NCBI RefSeq assembly: GCF_900101345.1
Contig: NZ_FMUX01000022.1
Location: forward strand, 1-64,000
Origin: Desulfoluna spongiiphila
GTDB lineage: Bacteria; Desulfobacterota; Desulfobacteria; Desulfobacterales; Desulfolunaceae
Direction: 5' to 3'
DNA length: 64,000 nt
Shown: positions 59,104-64,000 of the stretch, piece by piece
Layout: every line of letters starts with the position of its first letter
Numbering within the stretch: the first letter of the stretch is position 1
Notes under the pieces: model-generated
Told to the model about the DNA's origin: nothing
Database searches by the model: none
Seen by the model: the letters and a program-made list of their open reading frames with translations, nothing else
Program-made: the position numbers and the translations under genes

Positions 59104-59541
59104 TTAGGCCTCTACTGTTCCACCTGCTGCTTCAATTTTCTCTCGGGCACTCTTGGACACCTGGCACTCTTTGATGGTGAGCTTGCAAGTGATCTCACCG
59201 TTGCCGAGGATCTTGATGCCGTCTCGGCGGCCTTTAACCAGGCCGACCGCTACGAGAGCCGCTTCATCCACAACCTGACCCTCGTCGAAACGGGCAAGGT
59301 CCTTGACATTCAAGATGGCGAACTCTTTTTTGAAAATATTGGTGAAACCGCGCTTGGGAAGACGCCTGTGAATAGGCATCTGGCCGCCTTCAAAACCGGG
59401 GCGGACGTTGCCGCCGGAACGGCTTTTAAATCCCTTGGTACCACGGCCGGAGGTCTTGCCCCAGCCGGAACCCACACCGCGGCCAATACGCTTGCGCGCC
59501 TTTACCGAACCTTCGGCCGGCGACAGTTCATTAAGCTTCAT
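59104..59541 (-). CDS. rplO: 50S ribosomal protein L15
   Basis: A 145-aa protein with the glycine/arginine-rich N-terminal extension (RKRIGRGVGSGWGKTSGRGT) and the conserved C-terminal fold. It overlaps rpmD by 11 nt upstream and precedes secY by 6 nt. Confidence 0.98.
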   Translation of the reverse strand: MKLNELSPAEGSVKARKRIGRGVGSGWGKTSGRGTKGFKSRSGGNVRPGFEGGQMPIHRRLPKRGFTNIFKKEFAILNVKDLARFDEGQVVDEAALVAVGLVKGRRDGIKILGNGEITCKLTIKECQVSKSAREKIEAAGGTVEA

Positions 59542-59725
59542 TGGCGTTCTCCTCCACTTTCACAAGATGAACGACCTTGGCGACCATGCCCCGAATAGAC
59601 GGGGTGTCTTCCAGCTCTACTGTTTTGTTCATCTTCGTCAGGCCCATGCCTCTGAGTACCTTGCGGTGCTTCTCGGGTCGGCCGATCATGCTTCTGACAA
59701 GAGTGATTTTCAGCTTCTGTGACAT
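59531..59725 (-). CDS. rpmD: 50S ribosomal protein L30
   Basis: A 64-aa protein with the family sequence LKITLVRSMIGRPEKHRKVL and LTKMNKTVELEDTPSIRGMV. It overlaps rplO by 11 nt, implying coupled translation. Confidence 0.97.
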   Translation of the reverse strand: MSQKLKITLVRSMIGRPEKHRKVLRGMGLTKMNKTVELEDTPSIRGMVAKVVHLVKVEENANEA

Positions 59726-59741
59726 TTGCTAACTCCCCCGA

Positions 59742-60236
59742 TTACAGATCTTCAGGTCTCAGACCCCTGCGTCGGGCCACTTCCTCACGGCTCTGGTTGG
59801 CTTTCAGGCCGGCGATGGTGGCTTTGACTACGTTATGGGGGTTGTTGGAACCCATGCATTTGGTCAGAATGTTGCGAACACCCACGGCTTCGAGGACGGC
59901 ACGTACGGCGCCGCCGGCGATGAGGCCGGTACCTTCGGAAGCGGGCTTGAGCAGCACGCGACCGGCACCGAACTTGCCGATAACCTCAGAGGGGATGGTT
60001 CCATTCACAAGATTTACCTTCACCATGTTCTTCTTGGCGCTTTCCACACCCTTCCGAATGGCTTCGGGAACCTCTCCGGCTTTGCCGAGGCCGTAGCCGA
60101 CGCTGCCTTCTCCGTCACCGACGACAACAATGGCACTGAAGCTGAATCTGCGACCACCCTTGACGACCTTGGCAACGCGGTTGATATAGACAACCTTGTC
60201 AATCAATCCGTTATCTTCTGTGTCTTTCTTAAACAA
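59742..60236 (-). CDS. rpsE: 30S ribosomal protein S5
   Basis: A 164-aa protein important for decoding fidelity. The block VVKGGRRFSFSAIVVVGDG and the C-terminal GSNNPHNVVKATIAGLK are typical. It lies between rplR and rpmD with short gaps. Confidence 0.98.
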   Translation of the reverse strand: MFKKDTEDNGLIDKVVYINRVAKVVKGGRRFSFSAIVVVGDGEGSVGYGLGKAGEVPEAIRKGVESAKKNMVKVNLVNGTIPSEVIGKFGAGRVLLKPASEGTGLIAGGAVRAVLEAVGVRNILTKCMGSNNPHNVVKATIAGLKANQSREEVARRRGLRPEDL

Positions 60237-60254
60237 AGGACGCCTCCTTCAGAA

Positions 60255-60617
60255 TTAAAATTCCAGTCCTGCTTCACGAGCCCCTTCTGCAAGGGATTTC
60301 ACACGACCATGGTAGATGTAACCGCTGCGATCGAAAACGATGCTCTTTACACCTTTTTCCATAGCCCTTTCCGCCACAAGCTTGCCGACCGTCTTGGCCT
60401 TGGCTGACTTGTCGCCCTCTCCTGCGCTGTACCCCTTATCGACGGTGGACGCGGATGCAAGGGTCACACCGGCGGTATCGTCGATGAGCTGCGCATAGAT
60501 ATGCTTGGCGCTGCGAAACACACAGAGACGAGGACGTTCCTGAGTTCCGACAATTTTTTTACGGATCCTGATCTTTTTTTTGAGTCGCTTCTCTTTGCGA
60601 GAGTTTGTAGTACCCAT
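60255..60617 (-). CDS. rplR: 50S ribosomal protein L18
   Basis: A 120-aa 5S-rRNA-binding protein. The blocks RPRLCVFRSAKHIYAQLIDD and FDRSGYIYHGRVKSLAEGAR match the family. It follows rplF by a 90-nt gap with no extra gene visible. Confidence 0.98.
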   Translation of the reverse strand: MGTTNSRKEKRLKKKIRIRKKIVGTQERPRLCVFRSAKHIYAQLIDDTAGVTLASASTVDKGYSAGEGDKSAKAKTVGKLVAERAMEKGVKSIVFDRSGYIYHGRVKSLAEGAREAGLEF

Positions 60618-60707
60618 ATCTTTATCCTGTATATGATAAGCTGAACCTTGGCGGGACCCGAAAGCTCAGGTCCCGGCCACACCATAGGCGGCACAAAGTC
60701 AGGCTTA

Positions 60708-61241
60708 TTATTTTCCTGTCTTTCCAGCTTTTCTCTGGATGTGCTCGTCGACATATTTGATCCCTTTGCCCTTGAAGGGCTCGGGGGGACGAACGTCACG
60801 GATGTTGGCGGCAACCTGGCCCACCAACTGCTTGTCGGCGCCCATGATCTTCAGGACGTTTTTGTCCACCTTGGCTTCAATGCCTTTGGGAAGATCATAG
60901 CTGACAGCGTGAGAGTATCCGACGTTCAGGATGACCGTCTGACCTTTGACTTCCACCTTGTAGCCGATACCGTTGACCTCAAGGGCCTTTTCAAATCCAG
61001 TGCTGACGCCTGTCACCATGTTGGCGGCGATGGCTCGGACCATACCATGATACGCTCCCGCATCACGAACGTTGTCGATGATTTCAACGGATATGACGTT
61101 GTCCTCAATCTTCAGGTCCACAACAGGATGAATCTCCTGTTCCAGCTTGCCTTTGGGGCCTTCAACCACAAGTTTTCGATCCGCATAGGCCGCCTTGACG
61201 GATGCAGGCAGCACAATGGGCTTTTTTCCAATTCGAGACAT
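60708..61241 (-). CDS. rplF: 50S ribosomal protein L6
   Basis: A 177-aa protein made of two related folds near the factor-binding site. The start SRIGKKPIVLPASVKA and the end RPPEPFKGKGIKYVDEHIQR are diagnostic. It lies between rpsH and rplR. Confidence 0.98.
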   Translation of the reverse strand: MSRIGKKPIVLPASVKAAYADRKLVVEGPKGKLEQEIHPVVDLKIEDNVISVEIIDNVRDAGAYHGMVRAIAANMVTGVSTGFEKALEVNGIGYKVEVKGQTVILNVGYSHAVSYDLPKGIEAKVDKNVLKIMGADKQLVGQVAANIRDVRPPEPFKGKGIKYVDEHIQRKAGKTGK

Positions 61242-61256
61242 ATTGTCGCTCCCTTG

Positions 61257-61655
61257 CTACCAAATATTGCAGAGAATCTCGCCGCCGAGTTTCTGCGACT
61301 TCGCCTGCTTGTCGGTCATCACACCTTTGGAGGTGGAGACCACGGCCACGCCGAGCCCGTTGAGGACCGGTTTCAGATCCGAGTACTTTGCGTACACGCG
61401 TCGGCTGGGCTTGCTCACTCTGGTGATTCCGAAAATGGCGTGCGTACCTTCCTGATCGTACTTGAGGTACAGCCTCAGCATGCCCTGCTTTCCGTCTTCG
61501 ACAAACTTGTAGTTCTTGATGTAGCCCTGTTCCTGAAGAACCCGTGCAATCTCCACCTTGATCTTGGATCCGGGGATATCGACTTTGGGGAACTTGGCTT
61601 TGCCGGCATTGCGGATGCGAGTCAGCAAATCCGCAATAGGATCACTCATCGTCAT
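61257..61655 (-). CDS. rpsH: 30S ribosomal protein S8
   Basis: A 132-aa 16S-binding assembly protein (SDPIADLLTRIRNAGKAKFP at the start, GVAVVSTSKGVMTDKQAKSQ near the end). The start may be 61655 (MTM) or the second ATG at 61649, which matches most homologues. S8 regulates the spc operon in E. coli; no target was identified here. Confidence 0.97.
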   Translation of the reverse strand: MTMSDPIADLLTRIRNAGKAKFPKVDIPGSKIKVEIARVLQEQGYIKNYKFVEDGKQGMLRLYLKYDQEGTHAIFGITRVSKPSRRVYAKYSDLKPVLNGLGVAVVSTSKGVMTDKQAKSQKLGGEILCNIW

Positions 61656-61719
61656 GATTTACTCCGTTGAATAGTACTGTATAGGTTTATACCAGTATCG
61701 AGGGTAAAGGGAAAATCCC

Positions 61720-61905
61720 TTACCAGCTCGACTTAGTAACACCGGGTAACTTGCCGTGCGATGCAAGGTTCCTGAAACAGATACGGCAGATACCGAACTT
61801 TCGCATGAAAGCCCTGGGTCGCCCGCACATGGGGCACCTGTTGTTCGCACGGACTTTAAACTTGGGCTTTCGTTCGGCTTTCACCATCATTGATTTCTTT
61901 GCCAC
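61720..61905 (-). CDS. rpsN: 30S ribosomal protein S14, zinc-binding short form
   Basis: A 61-aa C+ type S14. Two CxxC pairs (CPMCGRPRAFMRKFGICRIC) form the zinc ribbon, and the C-terminus LASHGKLPGVTKSSW is typical. This short zinc form replaces the ~100-aa zinc-free form of enterobacteria. Confidence 0.97.
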   Translation of the reverse strand: MAKKSMMVKAERKPKFKVRANNRCPMCGRPRAFMRKFGICRICFRNLASHGKLPGVTKSSW

Positions 61906-61982
61906 AGCTTTCTCCTTGCAGACTTCCTTTACGGGGACTCGGTCTCCCTTACGCCCCCTTCATGAAGTCAGGTCTTGTTCCT

Positions 61983-62522
61983 CTAATTCCGGAAAGGCAT
62001 CCCAAGGAGCTTAAGAAGCTCTTTGCCTTCCGAGTCGTTCTTAGCAGTGGTCACGATCGTGATATTCAGTCCCTTGATCTGATCGATCTTATCGTAATCG
62101 ATCTCAGGGAAAATAATCTGCTCACGAACGCCCAGAGAGTAGTTGCCTCGGCCGTCAAAGGCCTTGCCGGAAATACCGCGGAAATCCCGAACGCGGGGAA
62201 GGGAGATGTTGATCAACCTGTAGAGGAAATCCCACATCTTCTCCTTGCGCAGAGTCGCCATGCAACCGATGGGCATGCCTTCACGCAGCTTAAAGGCTGC
62301 GATGGACTTCTTGGCTTTGGTAATCACCGGCTTCTGACCGGAAATGGTCGCCAGCTCGGCGGCTGCCGAGTCGAGGAGCTTTCCGTTCTTGATGGCTTCA
62401 CCCAGGCCCATGTTCAGGACAACCTTTTCCACCTTGGGAACCTCCATGAGGTTTTTATACCCGAAGGTTTCCATAAGCTTGGGAACCACTTCTTCCTGAT
62501 ACTGTTTCTTAAAATCTGACAT
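61983..62522 (-). CDS. rplE: 50S ribosomal protein L5
   Basis: A 179-aa 5S-rRNA-binding protein. The blocks KVEKVVLNMGLGEAI and RDFRGISGKAFDGRGNYSLG are diagnostic, and the end VTTAKNDSEGKELLKLLGMP is conserved. It lies between rplX and rpsN. Confidence 0.98.
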   Translation of the reverse strand: MSDFKKQYQEEVVPKLMETFGYKNLMEVPKVEKVVLNMGLGEAIKNGKLLDSAAAELATISGQKPVITKAKKSIAAFKLREGMPIGCMATLRKEKMWDFLYRLINISLPRVRDFRGISGKAFDGRGNYSLGVREQIIFPEIDYDKIDQIKGLNITIVTTAKNDSEGKELLKLLGMPFRN

Positions 62523-62542
62523 TTACATCCTCCGCCTTGGCC

Positions 62543-62872
62543 CTAAGCTTCGATGGTTTCATTGCATTTTCTGCAAACACGGACCTTCTTACCATCTTCA
62601 AGGACCTTCATCTTTATCCGGATGGGGTTGAGGCAGTGGTTGCACATCAGCTGAACATTGGACAGGTGAATGGGCGCCTCCGCTTCAATGATACCACCCT
62701 GGGTGTTCTTGAAGTTGGGCTTCTGGTGTCGCTTCACCTTGTTGATGTTCTCCACAACAACCCGGTTTTCCTTCCGGATGACCTTGAGGACTTTGCCGAT
62801 CTTGCCCCTGTCCTTTCCGGTAAGAACCTTAACTTTATCATCTCTTCGGATATGAGATTTTTCACTGTTCAT
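62543..62872 (-). CDS. rplX: 50S ribosomal protein L24 with zinc-ribbon C-terminus
   Basis: A 109-aa assembly-initiator protein. The KOW motif is in KVLTGKDRGKIGKVLKVIRK, followed by GGIIEAEAPIHLSNVQL. The C-terminus carries CNHC and CRKC pairs, the zinc-ribbon version. It follows rplN by 39 nt. Confidence 0.97.
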   Translation of the reverse strand: MNSEKSHIRRDDKVKVLTGKDRGKIGKVLKVIRKENRVVVENINKVKRHQKPNFKNTQGGIIEAEAPIHLSNVQLMCNHCLNPIRIKMKVLEDGKKVRVCRKCNETIEA

Positions 62873-62911
62873 TATTCGTCTCCAAAATAGCGACCGGGGT
62901 CTCTTCCGGCA

Positions 62912-63280
62912 TTAAAGGACTTCAGGAGCCAGTGAGATGATACGCATGAATCGCTTTGCCCTCAGCTCCCTTGCCACCGGGCCGAAAATACGCGTTCCGA
63001 TGGGCTCCTGGTTCTGATTGACCAGTACCGCGGAGTTCTCATCGAAACGGATGTAAGATCCATCGGCTCGTTTGATGGCTTTCTTCGTGCGTACAATCAC
63101 GGCCTTCATCACATCGCCTTTTTTAACTTTGGCGTTGGGAATGGCCTCCTTGACAGACACGACGATGATGTCGCCGACACCTGCGTATCGCTTTTTGGAA
63201 CCGCCCAATATCTTGATGCAGTACAGCTCCTTGGCACCGGAGTTGTCTGCCACGGTCAATCTAGTTTCTGTCTGAATCAT
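62912..63280 (-). CDS. rplN: 50S ribosomal protein L14
   Basis: A 122-aa beta-barrel protein at the subunit interface. The start MIQTETRLTVADNSGAKEL and the block YIRFDENSAVLVNQNQEPIG are typical. It follows rpsQ by 18 nt. Confidence 0.98.
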   Translation of the reverse strand: MIQTETRLTVADNSGAKELYCIKILGGSKKRYAGVGDIIVVSVKEAIPNAKVKKGDVMKAVIVRTKKAIKRADGSYIRFDENSAVLVNQNQEPIGTRIFGPVARELRAKRFMRIISLAPEVL

Positions 63281-63298
63281 CGTTGTCTTCCTTCTTTA

Positions 63299-63556
63299 TC
63301 AAACCGCCTTTTCAACAATCTTACTGACGCGGTGCCGTTTGCTTTTGCTCAGCGGTCTGCATTCGCAGATAACCACCTTGTCGCCAATCCCGCAAGCGTT
63401 CTCCGCATCGTGGGCTGCATATTTGTTATGGCGCTTGATATATTTCTTGTAAAGAGGATGCTTCACCAGCCTTTCCACAAGAACGACGACGGTTCGATCC
63501 ATCTTATCGGACACCACAGTTCCCTGCAGCTGTCTCTTCATTCCTCGTTTTTTCAT
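63299..63556 (-). CDS. rpsQ: 30S ribosomal protein S17
   Basis: An 85-aa OB-fold 16S-binding protein (RQLQGTVVSDKMDRTVVVLV, then IGDKVVICECRPLSKSKRHR). It follows rpmC by 30 nt. Confidence 0.98.
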   Translation of the reverse strand: MKKRGMKRQLQGTVVSDKMDRTVVVLVERLVKHPLYKKYIKRHNKYAAHDAENACGIGDKVVICECRPLSKSKRHRVSKIVEKAV

Positions 63557-63586
63557 AGCGGTAACTAGTCTCTACCTTTAGAAAGT

Positions 63587-63769
63587 TCAGTTTTCCCGGA
63601 TGACCGTCTCGACCCTGGCGATGTCCCTGCGCACACTCTTCAGCGTGGAGGTCTTCTCAAGCTGACCGACACCATGCTGGAAGCGCAGGTTGAAGTGCTC
63701 TTCCTTGAGGTCCTGAAGTTTTGCCTTCAGATCATCCTTGCCCATGGCACGAATATCTTTGATCTTCAT
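63587..63769 (-). CDS. rpmC: 50S ribosomal protein L29
   Basis: A 60-aa helical-hairpin protein at the tunnel exit (MKIKDIRAMGKDDLKAKLQD, then SVRRDIARVETVIREN). Its ATG overlaps the rplP stop at 63769. Confidence 0.97.
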   Translation of the reverse strand: MKIKDIRAMGKDDLKAKLQDLKEEHFNLRFQHGVGQLEKTSTLKSVRRDIARVETVIREN

Positions 63770-64000
63770 TAGTAGTCGCCCCTCTCAATGAAACGTGTCT
63801 TAATGGAAAGCTTGTGGGCGGCAAGACGCATGGCTTCGCGAGCCAGATCTCTGGGAACACCTTCGAGTTCATAAAGGATCTTGCCGGGCTTCACAACGGC
63901 TACCCATGCCTCGGTGGAACCTTTACCTTTACCCATTCGGACTTCGGCAGGCTTCTTTGTGATGGGCTTGTCCGGAAAAATCCGGATCCACATCTTTCCG
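63769..64000 (-). CDS. rplP: 50S ribosomal protein L16, C-terminal part (runs off the window)
   Basis: The C-terminal ~77 residues of L16 are present (MWIRIFPDKPITKKPAEVRM, GKGKGSTEAWVAVVKPGKIL). The reading frame continues past position 64000, so the N-terminus is missing because of the window edge and not a truncation. It binds near the A site of 50S and overlaps rpmC. Confidence 0.97.
   Translation of the reverse strand, partial: GKMWIRIFPDKPITKKPAEVRMGKGKGSTEAWVAVVKPGKILYELEGVPRDLAREAMRLAAHKLSIKTRFIERGDY

Overview
The window looks like a contiguous chromosomal segment of an anaerobic member of the Desulfobacterota (former Deltaproteobacteria), probably related to the Desulfobacterales. 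The evidence is an ATP synthase operon with paired b and b' subunits and no local a/c genes, a zapA-6S RNA-rny arrangement, zinc-finger forms of S4, S14, L36 and L24, many sigma-54-dependent two-component systems, and SLC13 (DASS)-type permeases. The assignment is inferred from gene content; no alignment could be run.

Left part (1-20.1 kb, nearly all minus strand) is housekeeping. It holds the 5' end of a 16S rRNA gene with its promoter, tyrS, rny, 6S RNA, zapA and a ZapB-like gene, and a GlmU-type uridylyltransferase lacking the acetyltransferase half. These are followed by the ATP synthase operon (b', b, delta, alpha, gamma, beta, epsilon), the rod-shape operon mreB-mreC-mreD-mrdA-rodA, an ldcA/serine-hydrolase pair and a plus-strand tRNA-Pro.

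Middle part (20.4-39.9 kb) is accessory signalling built as two mirror-image modules. The minus-strand module has a kinase-like protein, a histidine kinase, an NtrC-type regulator, a dCache histidine kinase and then a sigma-54 promoter. That promoter drives a receiver protein, a DASS permease, two small membrane proteins and a receiver-CBS protein. The plus-strand module has a sigma-54 activator with a cysteine-rich PAS domain, a NifX-like protein, a hybrid dCache histidine kinase and a HisKA-like phosphotransfer protein. These are followed by a helically phased GTTTCAT repeat array and a strong sigma-54 promoter, driving a kinase-like/BON/receiver fusion, a lone receiver and a second DASS permease. 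The two dCache sensors are clear paralogues, so this is probably a duplicated, diverged transport-sensing system.

Next (40.2-48.8 kb, plus strand) is an Mrp/Mbh-type cation/proton antiporter operon with three antiporter-like subunits, preceded by a highly structured leader, and then a cyclic-nucleotide-binding protein. From 49.1 to 54 kb are a membrane protein with presenilin-like aspartate motifs, a CoA-disulfide-reductase/rhodanese fusion, a STAS-like protein and a diguanylate cyclase. From 54.1 kb to the right end lie the spc and alpha ribosomal-protein operons on the minus strand (L16 to L17), with an internal promoter before infA and no adk or map between secY and infA.

A family of paired inverted elements with ends GCCTCCGGCGGC / GCCGCCGGAGGC sits just downstream of several genes in the accessory part. 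Their internal stems differ in sequence but stay complementary around a conserved GAGGAACGA loop. They may act as large terminators, may be mobile, or both.
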